Part shown: one piece after another, positions 1-6,572 of the stretch
Layout: each line of letters starts with the position of its first letter
How positions within the stretch are numbered: position 1 is the first letter of the stretch
Source: CALCNS01 sp964425745
GTDB lineage: Bacteria > Bacillota > JAAYKD01
Reading direction: 5' to 3'
Length of the DNA stretch: 22,062 nt
Assembly: GCA_964425745.1 (NCBI GenBank)
Contig: CAYRNW010000035.1
Coordinates: 1 to 22,062, forward strand
Translations under genes and position numbers: made by a program
The notes under the pieces: model-generated
Database searches by the model: none
What the model saw: the letters and a program-made list of their open reading frames with translations, nothing else
Told to the model about the DNA's origin: nothing

Positions 1-39
1 TCCTTGGACTAGGACAATTCTACTACTACTTTATAATAC

Positions 40-77
40 GAGGGGTCAGACCCCTCTGCGAAATCCCTCTGCGAAAT
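40..77. repeat. GGGGTC palindrome followed by a 13-bp tandem duplication
   Basis: GAGGGGTC (40-47) and GACCCCTC (49-56) form a perfect 8-bp inverted repeat around a single A. Its right arm runs into CCCTCTGCGAAAT (52-64), which is repeated immediately and exactly at 65-77. The palindrome resembles the GGGGAC-N-GTCCCC elements elsewhere in the window. The short loop makes it a poor ordinary terminator hairpin, and no T-tract follows. Confidence 0.7.
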
Positions 78-82
78 CTGCT

Positions 83-111
83 TTTCAATCATATAATTTG
101 TATGGTATACT
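83..111 (+). promoter_or_regulatory. Putative extended -10 promoter for ung
   Basis: TATACT (106-111) is preceded by TG at -15/-14 (TGG then TATACT from 103), which fits an extended -10 element. The -35 candidate TTTCAA (83-88) is weak and lies 17 bp upstream. Transcription would begin near 118, downstream of the most upstream possible start codon of ung. Confidence 0.4.
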
Positions 112-145
112 ACAAAAAAAGAATGGGCGGTGGTGGGCTTTGAGT

Positions 146-850
146 TTGATTCAACAGATTCCACAAGATTGGCGGAGCGTCTTGCAAAACACTTTAGCCC
201 TACCGTCAACCGCTGAATTATTCGCTCAAGTGGAACATGCTTATCATAACAAAAACGTCTATCCTCCGCAAGAGAAGCTTTTTCAGGCTTTAGAATTAAC
301 CCCTTTTGCACAGGTTAAAGTGGTCTTATTGGGTCAAGATCCTTACTTTCATGCAGGTGAAGCGGAAGGGTTGGCTTTTTCCGTGCCTAAGGGTGTAGCC
401 ATTCCCAGCAGCCTTCGAAACGTCCATAGCGCCCTCCGGGAAGACTTAGGTCTTGCAGTGCCACCCCATGGTCATCTTGCTTCCTGGGCCACGCAGGGGG
501 TGTTATTACTCAATACTGTGCTGACGGTAGAAAGCAGAGAAGAGCGGTTAGCCAATGGTAAGATGAAGGTGACCGCCATCAGTCATGCGGGGCTTGGATG
601 GGAACAGCTGACCAATGCTATCCTTTTACATTTGAGTGGGCGCGAGCAACCAACGGTTTTTTTACTCTGGGGGAAAGCGGCACAAAGTAAAAGGGAACTG
701 ATCAACGCGCAGCGACATCTCATTTTGGAAACAGTGCATCCCAGTGGGCTTTCGGCTTGGCGAGGGTTTCGTCAGTGCAAACATTTTTCACAAGCAAACA
801 CTTTTTTGGAGCAGCATGGTTTAACCCCCATTGACTGGCAGATTGATTAA
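146..850 (+). CDS. ung: Uracil-DNA glycosylase, family 1
   Basis: Removes uracil from DNA as the first step of base excision repair. Family 1 signatures are visible: the water-activating loop GQDPY (residues 63-67 from this start, catalytic Asp65), GLAFSVP, LLNTVLTVE, FLLWGKAAQ and the minor-groove loop HPSGLSAWRGF with catalytic His198. Two motifs deviate: the His after GQDPY is replaced by Phe (GQDPYFH), and HPSPLSA reads HPSGLSA. The reading frame is open back to a TTG at 98, but that codon would precede the predicted transcription start. TTG at 146, with GGTGGG about 8 nt upstream, gives a 234-residue protein close to the family's usual 220-230. TTG at 140 is also possible. tdk follows after 15 nt and is probably cotranscribed. 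The function is clear; the start is uncertain. Confidence 0.93.
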   Translation: MIQQIPQDWRSVLQNTLALPSTAELFAQVEHAYHNKNVYPPQEKLFQALELTPFAQVKVVLLGQDPYFHAGEAEGLAFSVPKGVAIPSSLRNVHSALREDLGLAVPPHGHLASWATQGVLLLNTVLTVESREERLANGKMKVTAISHAGLGWEQLTNAILLHLSGREQPTVFLLWGKAAQSKRELINAQRHLILETVHPSGLSAWRGFRQCKHFSQANTFLEQHGLTPIDWQID

Positions 851-865
851 ACAGGAGGAAGCAAC

Positions 866-1426
866 ATGGCAAAGTTGTATTTTCGTTACGGCACCATGGG
901 CAGTAGCAAATCCGCGCAAGCCCTTATGGTGGAGTTTAATTACATGGAAAGGGGATACCATGTGCTGCTGGCGAAGCCATCGGTCGATACTCGAGACGAT
1001 GCTGCGGTGATACGCTCGCGGGTTGGTTTGGAGCGTCCCTGCAAATTGATTCACCGGGAGCAAAGCTTTGCTGAGCTCTTGGAGCCACAGCATCAGGTGA
1101 TTATTGTAGATGAAGCACAATTTCTGACCGGCAAACAGGTGGAGGAATTAAAAAATCTGACTGTCGACCGCGATATGCCCGTATTATGTTATGGGCTGCG
1201 CACCGATTTCAGCACCCATCTTTTTGAAGGTAGTGCGCGTTTATTGGAATTGGCGGAGAGTGTGATTGAGATTAAATCGATTTGCCATTGCGGTGCCAAA
1301 GCGACTGTGAATGCGCGGTATAACGATAGGGGTATTGTTTATGAGGGGCCGCAAGTAGAAATAGGCGGCAATGAGCGGTATACACCGTTGTGTTATCGGT
1401 GCTGGAGAGAAGGAAGGCTTAGTTAA
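866..1426 (+). CDS. tdk: Thymidine kinase (type II, TK1-like)
   Basis: Phosphorylates thymidine to dTMP with ATP in the pyrimidine salvage pathway. The P-loop is GTMGSSKSA (residues 9-17), and the Walker B/catalytic segment VIIVDEAQFL contains the expected base Glu83. The zinc-binding lasso domain is intact, with Cys140 and Cys142 (CHC) pairing with Cys176 and Cys179 (CYRC). The nucleoside-binding lasso GNERYTPLC lies near the C-terminus. At 186 residues it matches the usual length. A strong AGGAGG lies 9 nt before the ATG, and the spacing to ung suggests one transcript. Confidence 0.96.
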   Translation: MAKLYFRYGTMGSSKSAQALMVEFNYMERGYHVLLAKPSVDTRDDAAVIRSRVGLERPCKLIHREQSFAELLEPQHQVIIVDEAQFLTGKQVEELKNLTVDRDMPVLCYGLRTDFSTHLFEGSARLLELAESVIEIKSICHCGAKATVNARYNDRGIVYEGPQVEIGGNERYTPLCYRCWREGRLS

Positions 1427-1429
1427 GGG

Positions 1430-1517
1430 GCACATATTTCGCTCAAAAATCCCTCCGGGCTCAAGTTGACCTGCGGTCAAAAGTCGCCCTTCAGGAAACT
1501 TTTCGCGAATGTGCTTC
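1430..1517. repeat. Large imperfect hairpin element
   Basis: GCACATATTTCGC at the left end is mirrored by GCGAATGTGC at the right end. The centre is a perfect TTGACC-TGC-GGTCAA hairpin near 1467-1481, and the intervening arms pair imperfectly. Together they could fold into one long stem of about 88 nt. No T-tract follows, so a plain terminator is unlikely. It could be a decayed mobile palindrome or a structured RNA. Confidence 0.45.
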
Positions 1518-1533
1518 GTTTGTTCAAGTATAC

Positions 1534-1592
1534 TTGGGGACGGCTCTCTCCCCTGTAAAACAACCATTTATCTGGTATTTTACAGGGAGGGG
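1534..1592. repeat. GGGGAC-type repeat with adjoining 10-bp inverted repeat
   Basis: GGGGAC near 1536 is followed by CTCTCCCC, giving GGGGA/TCCCC arms. Next to it, CCCTGTAAAA (1551-1560) and TTTTACAGGG (1578-1587) form a perfect 10-bp stem with a 17-nt loop. Further on, CCTACCTTGAAA (1624-1635) is the reverse complement of the first 12 nt of the palindrome found inside comFC, and so may be a half-element. The rest of the 373-bp tdk-smpB gap holds two small hairpins, CTCG/CGAG (1661-1672) and CCTTTG/CAAAGG (1673-1686), and no gene I can support. Confidence 0.55.
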
Positions 1593-1740
1593 TCGACGCA
1601 CGCTTTCTCTACAAAAACGCTTACCTACCTTGAAATCGCGGTCGTGAAAGCATAATGTTTCTCGTAAGCGAGCCTTTGTCCAAAGGACGACAGCGAGCGG
1701 AGAGATTATTTTGCGAGTAGGCAAGACCGCATGAGTTGCA

Positions 1741-1769
1741 TTGCAGTTTTGGGCTTTTTGTGGTAAGAT
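1741..1769 (+). promoter_or_regulatory. Putative sigma-A promoter for smpB
   Basis: TTGCAG (1741-1746), a 17-bp spacer, then TAAGAT (1764-1769). The elements match the consensus moderately. Transcription would start about 25 nt before the smpB start codon, with the AGGAGG site inside that leader. Confidence 0.4.
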
Positions 1770-1799
1770 ACGAGAGCGACAAAGCAAAGGAGGGATGAC

Positions 1800-2276
1800 A
1801 TGGCCAAAGAAAACGAACACAAGCAAATGGCGCAGAATCGGAAAGCGCGGCACGATTATTTTATCTTGGAAACCTATGAAGCCGGTATTGAGCTGAAAGG
1901 GACTGAGGTAAAATCGGTGCGAGCCGGACGTGTCAACCTACAAGATAGCTATGCCCGGGTTGAAAAAGGTCAATGCTGGTTATTGAATGTGCATATCAGT
2001 CCTTATGAAGCAGGGAATCGATTTAATGTGGATCCTATGCGGCCACGCCGCTTGCTCATGCACAAAAGAGAAATTCTCAAATTGCAAAGTGCCATTAAAG
2101 AAAGAGGCTATACGTTAGTACCCTTGTCTTTTTACTTGAAAGACTCTTTGGTTAAAGTGGAATTGGGCATTGCACAAGGTAAAAAGCAATACGATAAACG
2201 TGATGACGAAGCAGAACGCTCCGCCAAACGAGTCAGTGCCCGTGCGGTCAAAGAAGGCCAGCGATACCAAGAGTAA
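1800..2276 (+). CDS. smpB: SsrA-binding protein SmpB
   Basis: Binds tmRNA and delivers it to stalled ribosomes for trans-translation. Hallmarks are RKARHDYFI, the beta-barrel segment GIELKGTEVKSVRAGRVNL, DSYARV near residues 50-55, NVHISPY and the C-terminal basic tail KRDDEAERSAK that enters the decoding centre. At 158 residues it has the normal length. AGGAGG about 5 nt upstream supports the ATG at 1800; an internal ATG at codon 10 has no comparable site. No tmRNA gene (ssrA) is visible nearby. The gene has its own candidate promoter and a downstream terminator, so it is probably monocistronic. Confidence 0.97.
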   Translation: MAKENEHKQMAQNRKARHDYFILETYEAGIELKGTEVKSVRAGRVNLQDSYARVEKGQCWLLNVHISPYEAGNRFNVDPMRPRRLLMHKREILKLQSAIKERGYTLVPLSFYLKDSLVKVELGIAQGKKQYDKRDDEAERSAKRVSARAVKEGQRYQE

Positions 2277-2306
2277 TTTCAAGGTGAATCATTGAAGCAA
2301 CACAAC

Positions 2307-2339
2307 AGCAGGAAGTATAACAACTTACCTGCTTTTCTT
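2307..2339 (+). terminator. Rho-independent terminator after smpB
   Basis: AGCAGG plus AAGT (2307-2316) pairs with ACTT-A-CCTGCT (2323-2333) around an ATAACA loop, with one bulged A. It is followed by TTTCTT. It sits 30 nt after the smpB stop codon. Confidence 0.75.
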
Positions 2340-2366
2340 ATGGTTTATTCAATAACTTAAAAGTGC

Positions 2367-2395
2367 TTGACTAAATAATAACTTTAAAGTATATT
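2367..2395 (+). promoter_or_regulatory. Sigma-A promoter for the XRE antitoxin gene
   Basis: TTGACT (2367-2372), exactly 17 bp, then TATATT (2390-2395); each element matches the consensus at five of six positions. The predicted transcription start is near 2402, giving a leader of about 58 nt. Confidence 0.6.
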
Positions 2396-2459
2396 TACGT
2401 CAGAGAAATAGTGAAAGCCCAAAAAGCATTAGCTGATCTGATCGGAAGGAGTAGGTAGA

Positions 2460-2747
2460 ATGAACAACCCATTAGGAAGCAATTGGAAAGATATCAGGAA
2501 AGAAATCTTCACTCCGGAAGAGATAGCCGAAAGCGAGATTAGAGTAGCACTTATAGGTGAGATTATAAAAGCCCGCAAGGAACGCGGAATAAGCCAAAAG
2601 CTCTTAGAGGAATTAAGTGGAGTAAAACAACCAATTATTGCGCGGATGGAAAAAGGAAGCACATCACCCAACCTTGGAACCATATTAAAGGTATTAGCTC
2701 CACTGGGGAAAAGTCTCGCCATTGTCGACATCAAAAAGGATAAATAG
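2460..2747 (+). CDS. XRE-family DNA-binding protein, HigA/antitoxin-like
   Basis: A 95-residue protein with one Cro/C1-type helix-turn-helix at about residues 33-88: the helices IIKARKERGISQKLLEEL and VKQPIIARMEKG are followed by TSPNLGTILKVLAPLG. The layout, with an N-terminal segment before the HTH and a short C-terminal beta strand (KSLAIVDIKK), resembles HigA antitoxins of HigBA modules, which bind their own promoter and a RelE-like toxin. AAGGAG lies about 10 nt upstream of the ATG. No toxin gene is present: the 180 bp upstream contain only a short open stretch (about 2375-2458), too small to call a HigB remnant. It may be an orphan antitoxin or a stand-alone regulator. Confidence 0.8.
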   Translation: MNNPLGSNWKDIRKEIFTPEEIAESEIRVALIGEIIKARKERGISQKLLEELSGVKQPIIARMEKGSTSPNLGTILKVLAPLGKSLAIVDIKKDK

Positions 2748-2754
2748 GCTCGGA

Positions 2755-2785
2755 TTTCAAGGTGGGGACTGTCCCCAGCTTAAAA
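2755..2785. repeat. GGGGAC palindromic repeat (copy A)
   Basis: Left arm TTTCAAGGTGGGGAC (2755-2769), a central T, and right arm GTCCCCAGCTTAAAA (2771-2785). The left arm matches the comFC element (6678-6692) at 14 of 15 positions. It lies just after the XRE gene, partly overlapping the -35 region of the metK promoter, and may also act as a weak terminator. Confidence 0.75.
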
Positions 2786-2788
2786 AAC

Positions 2789-2817
2789 TTGACAAGCGAG
2801 CGACTTTTTTGTATACT
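2789..2817 (+). promoter_or_regulatory. Sigma-A promoter of metK
   Basis: A perfect -35 TTGACA (2789-2794), a 17-bp spacer and TATACT (2812-2817). Transcription from about 2824 would place the whole riboswitch in the leader RNA. Confidence 0.85.
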
Positions 2818-2837
2818 GAGTTCCTGACAATTACATT

Positions 2838-2933
2838 CTCATCAAGAGTGGTGGAGGGACAGGCCCTATGAAACCCGGCAACCGGCCTTTACGGTACGGT
2901 GCTAACTCCTGCACAAAACTTGTGGCAGATGAG
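2838..2933 (+). promoter_or_regulatory. SAM-I (S-box) riboswitch aptamer
   Basis: P1 is formed by CTCATC (2838-2843) and GATGAG (2928-2933). Conserved S-box segments appear in order: AAGAGTGGTGGAGGGAC, GGCCCTATGAAACCCGGCAACC, split here as GGCCC, then ATGAAACCCGGCAACC, and later GGTGCTAACTCCTGCA. The aptamer binds S-adenosylmethionine. Binding stabilises P1 and allows the downstream terminator to form, which shuts off metK when SAM is plentiful. The switch logic is inferred from the family. Confidence 0.97.
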
Positions 2934-2953
2934 TGGCGAACGAAACGACACGT

Positions 2954-2985
2954 ACCCTTCTGCTTAATCGGCGGAAGGGTTTTTT
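2954..2985 (+). terminator. Riboswitch-controlled intrinsic terminator
   Basis: ACCCTTCTGC (2954-2963) pairs with GCGGAAGGGT (2971-2980, one G-U pair), with T6 following. It lies 21 nt after the aptamer and before the metK ribosome binding site, as expected for the expression platform of the S-box. Confidence 0.9.
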
Positions 2986-3038
2986 CATACGTCAAACCCA
3001 AGAGAATGAATTGCAATATCATCAAGGAGGAATCAATC

Positions 3039-4232
3039 ATGGCCAAAGAACGACACTTTTTTACTTCTGAATCGGTCACAGAAGGACACCCAGACAAAAT
3101 CTGCGACCAAATTTCCGACGGCGTCTTAGATGCCATTTTAGAAAAGGATGCAGCCGCCCGGGTAGCCTGTGAGACCATTGTCTGCACCGGACTGGTATTA
3201 GTCATGGGTGAAATCAGCACCCAAACCTATGTCGATATCCCCAACTTAGTTCGCAAAATTCTCAATGACATCGGCTACACGCGCGCCAAATACGGGTTCG
3301 ATGGCGAAACCTGCGCCGTGCTCACTTCGATTAATGAGCAATCTGCCGATATCGCCATGGGTGTCAACCGCGCCCTTGAATTCCGCGATGAAGCCGATGC
3401 TGAAGCTGCCGCCGAATGGCTCGGTGCCGGTGACCAAGGCATGATGTTCGGCTTTGCCTGCAACGAAACCCCGGAACTGATGCCTGCCCCCATACAATAT
3501 GCTCATCAGTTGACTCATCGCTTAGCCCAAGTGCGCAAAGAAGATACCTTGCCCTGGCTGCGACCGGACGGCAAAGCTCAAGTCACCATTGAATACGAAG
3601 GCTTCACCCCCATTCGTATCGATACCGTTGTGATCTCGGCGCAACACGCCCCGGAAATGACCCAAGAAGAAATTCGCCGTCAGATCATGAAGCATGTGAT
3701 CCAACCCGTCTTACCGGCCCATCTTATTGACAATAAAACCCGTTACCTGATCAACCCCACCGGCCGTTTTGTCATTGGTGGACCCCATGGCGATTCCGGC
3801 TTAACCGGTCGCAAGATCATTGTCGATACCTACGGCGGCATGGCTAGCCACGGTGGCGGTGCTTTCTCCGGCAAAGATCCGACAAAGGTCGACCGCTCCG
3901 CAGCTTACATGGCACGCTATATTGCCAAGAACGTAGTTGCTGCAGGCTTAGCGGACCGCTGCGAAATCCAATTGGCCTATGCCATTGGCGTCGCCGAACC
4001 GGTTTCGGTCATGGTCAACACCTACGGCACCGGTAAATTGCCTGACGATGAACTCACCGCCCTAATCCGCAAGCATTTCGATATGCGTCCTGCTGCGATT
4101 ATTCGCAAACTTCGCTTACTCCGCCCGATTTATCGCCAGGTTGCCGCCTACGGTCATTTCGGTCGCAATGACCTCGATTTACCTTGGGAACAAACCGATA
4201 TGGCACTCACCTTAGCCACTGCCCTCAAATAA
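3039..4232 (+). CDS. metK: S-adenosylmethionine synthetase
   Basis: Makes S-adenosylmethionine from methionine and ATP, supplying the main methyl donor. Signatures: TSESVTEGHPDK near the N-terminus (ATP-binding His17 and metal-binding Asp19), the methionine-loop hexapeptide region GAGDQGMMFG, and the P-loop-like HGGGAFSGKDPTKVDRS. At 397 residues it is full length. The frame is open back to 2868, but that upstream part is the riboswitch; AAGGAGG (3024-3030) and the family N-terminus MAKERHFFTSES fix the start at 3039. Control is by the SAM-I riboswitch, a feedback loop on the gene's own product. Codon use is rich in GCC and ACC, as is common for highly expressed genes. Confidence 0.98.
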   Translation: MAKERHFFTSESVTEGHPDKICDQISDGVLDAILEKDAAARVACETIVCTGLVLVMGEISTQTYVDIPNLVRKILNDIGYTRAKYGFDGETCAVLTSINEQSADIAMGVNRALEFRDEADAEAAAEWLGAGDQGMMFGFACNETPELMPAPIQYAHQLTHRLAQVRKEDTLPWLRPDGKAQVTIEYEGFTPIRIDTVVISAQHAPEMTQEEIRRQIMKHVIQPVLPAHLIDNKTRYLINPTGRFVIGGPHGDSGLTGRKIIVDTYGGMASHGGGAFSGKDPTKVDRSAAYMARYIAKNVVAAGLADRCEIQLAYAIGVAEPVSVMVNTYGTGKLPDDELTALIRKHFDMRPAAIIRKLRLLRPIYRQVAAYGHFGRNDLDLPWEQTDMALTLATALK

Positions 4233-4239
4233 ATATACG

Positions 4240-4290
4240 CCCTTTCTCGAATGACCCGCTTGGGTTTTCGGGGAAGGGTTTTCTTATTTT
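4240..4290 (+). terminator. Terminator after metK
   Basis: CCCTTTC (4240-4246) pairs with the GGGAAGGG region (4271-4278), followed by TTTTCTTATTTT. The loop carries a smaller ACCCGCTTGGGT hairpin. Confidence 0.7.
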
Positions 4291-4343
4291 CATAGGGAAT
4301 GAAGGAGAAAGAATCTCAATAAATAAGGAAAGAAGGCGGTCAC

Positions 4344-6572
4344 ATGGAGCTGTTGGAGGGCACCGTTAGACGCATTACCTTTCGCAACGATGAAAACTTT
4401 TACTCCGTCTTCCGTCTCGATCTTGCGGGCAGTCGCTTTCCTGCGACCGTGGTCGGGTTCTTTCCCGCGCTCAAAGAAGGAGAACAGTTGCGCCTGGAAG
4501 GGGAATGGATCACGCACCCCACCTTCGGCCGCCAGTTCAAAACCGAAAAAAGCGAAGTCATCCTACCCACCACTGAAAACGGACTAATCCGCTACCTGGG
4601 TTCCGGCTTACTCAAGGGCATCAAGCAAAAGCGAGCTGAGGCCATGGTGCAGCAATTTGGCCAAGATATCTTGCGGGTGATTCGTGAAACCCCGGAAGCC
4701 CTCACCGCAATTCGCGGTATTGATAAAAAGATGGCCTTGCGCATCCGTGATGAGCTGGTCAGCCACAAGGAAATCGAAAACTTCATGGTTTACCTGCAGG
4801 GGTTTGAAATCAGCCCCTATTTAGCCATGCGTATTTACAAACACTACCAGAATCAGGGAACCGGCGATATGGTCAATCTGATTCGCAGCAATCCCTATCG
4901 GTTGGCCGACGAAGTCTTTGGCATTGGCTTTCGTACTGCCGATGATATTGGTCAGAAACTTGGCATTTCTGCAGAAGATCCGCAACGGTTGAAAGCCGGC
5001 GTGCGCTATGTCTTAAGCGAACAAACCAATGATGGGCATTGCTATGTGCCAAAATCTCTGATTTTAGAGCAAGCGGGTAACTTCCTACAAGCCAAACCCG
5101 AATTATTGGAACATGCCCTCTTAGAACTGCTGCACAGCGGAGACTGCATTGGAGAAGTTGCGCCCAGCGGCGAAGAGCGGGTCTATTTAGCACCATTCTT
5201 TTATGCAGAAAGCCGTGCTGCCCAGCGCTTGCAGTGGTTGATTGCCAGTGGTGGTAGCCAACAAACCCTAACCGGAGAAGAAGCTTGGCAGGAACAATAT
5301 CGGTTGCACATCGCCCCTTTGGAAGTGAATTTAGGGATTCATTTTGCCAAAGAGCAAATTCAAGCTTTACAACAAGCCCTGATGAATAACGTTACCGTGA
5401 TTACAGGCGGTCCCGGCACCGGTAAAACCACCATTGTTCGCGCACTTACGTTGTTGTATCAGCGGCAGCAAGCCAAAATCCTCTTGGCAGCACCCACCGG
5501 CAGAGCAGCCAAACGTTTGAGTGAAGTCACCGGTCGCGAAGCCAAGACCATCCATCGTTTGCTGGAATACAGTTTTGTTGCGGGTGTGGGTGTGGATTTT
5601 GCCCGGAATGAAGATAACCCGCTCAGTTGCGATTTGCTCATCGTCGACGAAAGTTCGATGATCGATATTCTCTTGTTTTATCATCTACTGAAAGCGCTTC
5701 CACCGGGGTGCCGCTTGATCCTGATTGGCGACCAAGATCAGTTGCCATCGGTAGGGCCGGGCAATGTGCTCAAAGACTTAATCGAATCGCAATGCCTACC
5801 GGTGGTGCGGCTGAAAACCGTGTTCCGCCAAGCCGAGCAGAGCCTGATTGTCACCAATGCGCATCGGATTCATGGTGGAGAGATGCCCCAATATGGACAA
5901 CCCGACGGTGATTTTTTCTTCATGGAGAAAGACGATGGCGAAGAAGTCTTGCAGCTGGTCTGCGATTTAGCAGCGCAACGCTTGCCATCCTTTTTGCAAG
6001 TGGATCCATGGGAGGGTATACAGGTGCTTACCCCCATGAAACGAGGCAGTGTGGGTGTGGATCAGCTGAACCATTCCTTGCAGCAACGTTTGAATCCGGC
6101 TGCGGCCAACAAGCCTGAGTTAATGCGTGCTGGGGTGGCGTATCGTCTGGGCGATAAGGTGATGCAGATTCGTAATAATTACGATAAAGGTGTCTTCAAC
6201 GGCGATATTGGCCGAGTGGTAGAGGTGGATTGTGAAGCCTCGTCGCTGACGGTGGAATATATCGATGGCGAGGGTAGTCACCATGTTGCTTACGAAGACA
6301 ACGAATTAGACGAACTGGTGCAAAGCTACGCCATTACTGTGCACAAGAGCCAGGGCAGCGAATACCCGGCGGTGATTATTCCTTTGTTGACGCAACATGC
6401 CATCATGCTGCAACGTAATTTGCTTTATACCGCCGTGACCCGCGGCAAAAAGTTGGTGGTGATCGTGGGGAGCAAAAAAGCCTTACGACTGGCAATTCAA
6501 CGCAACGATGTCGCGGTGCGCTTTACAGCTTTAGCGGAACGATTGCGAGGTGGAACTCATCCATTGGCTTAG
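4344..6572 (+). CDS. recD2: RecD2-type ATP-dependent 5'-3' DNA helicase
   Basis: A superfamily 1B helicase of the RecD2 class, found in organisms where RecD is not part of a RecBCD complex; implicated in DNA repair and replication-fork maintenance. Domain order: an N-terminal OB-like region (about residues 1-75), helix-hairpin-helix repeats (about 80-200, with ALTAIRGIDKKMALRI and VFGIGFRTADDIG), then the two RecA-like domains. The P-loop TGGPGTGKTT is at about residues 353-362, Walker B IVDESSMID at about 432-440, the GDQDQLPSVGPG motif follows, and the C-terminal YAITVHKSQGSE motif is intact. At 742 residues it has the typical length. AGAAGG lies upstream of the ATG. comFC overlaps its 3' end by 23 nt, indicating translational coupling. 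Confidence 0.96.
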   Translation: MELLEGTVRRITFRNDENFYSVFRLDLAGSRFPATVVGFFPALKEGEQLRLEGEWITHPTFGRQFKTEKSEVILPTTENGLIRYLGSGLLKGIKQKRAEAMVQQFGQDILRVIRETPEALTAIRGIDKKMALRIRDELVSHKEIENFMVYLQGFEISPYLAMRIYKHYQNQGTGDMVNLIRSNPYRLADEVFGIGFRTADDIGQKLGISAEDPQRLKAGVRYVLSEQTNDGHCYVPKSLILEQAGNFLQAKPELLEHALLELLHSGDCIGEVAPSGEERVYLAPFFYAESRAAQRLQWLIASGGSQQTLTGEEAWQEQYRLHIAPLEVNLGIHFAKEQIQALQQALMNNVTVITGGPGTGKTTIVRALTLLYQRQQAKILLAAPTGRAAKRLSEVTGREAKTIHRLLEYSFVAGVGVDFARNEDNPLSCDLLIVDESSMIDILLFYHLLKALPPGCRLILIGDQDQLPSVGPGNVLKDLIESQCLPVVRLKTVFRQAEQSLIVTNAHRIHGGEMPQYGQPDGDFFFMEKDDGEEVLQLVCDLAAQRLPSFLQVDPWEGIQVLTPMKRGSVGVDQLNHSLQQRLNPAAANKPELMRAGVAYRLGDKVMQIRNNYDKGVFNGDIGRVVEVDCEASSLTVEYIDGEGSHHVAYEDNELDELVQSYAITVHKSQGSEYPAVIIPLLTQHAIMLQRNLLYTAVTRGKKLVVIVGSKKALRLAIQRNDVAVRFTALAERLRGGTHPLA

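Noticed and set aside
1524..1853. Long - strand frames over the tdk-smpB gap
   Set aside because: No ribosome binding site or recognisable domain, and they overlap palindromic DNA and the start of smpB.
2375..2458. Possible HigB toxin remnant upstream of the XRE gene
   Set aside because: The open stretch is under 30 codons, overlaps the promoter and shows no firm similarity to RelE/HigB.
1427..2459. tmRNA gene (ssrA) next to smpB
   Set aside because: Neither flank shows the tmRNA acceptor ends or a tag reading frame.
2868..3038. N-terminal extension of metK by 57 codons
   Set aside because: This DNA is the SAM-I riboswitch and its terminator; the strong ribosome binding site and the family N-terminus place the start at 3039.
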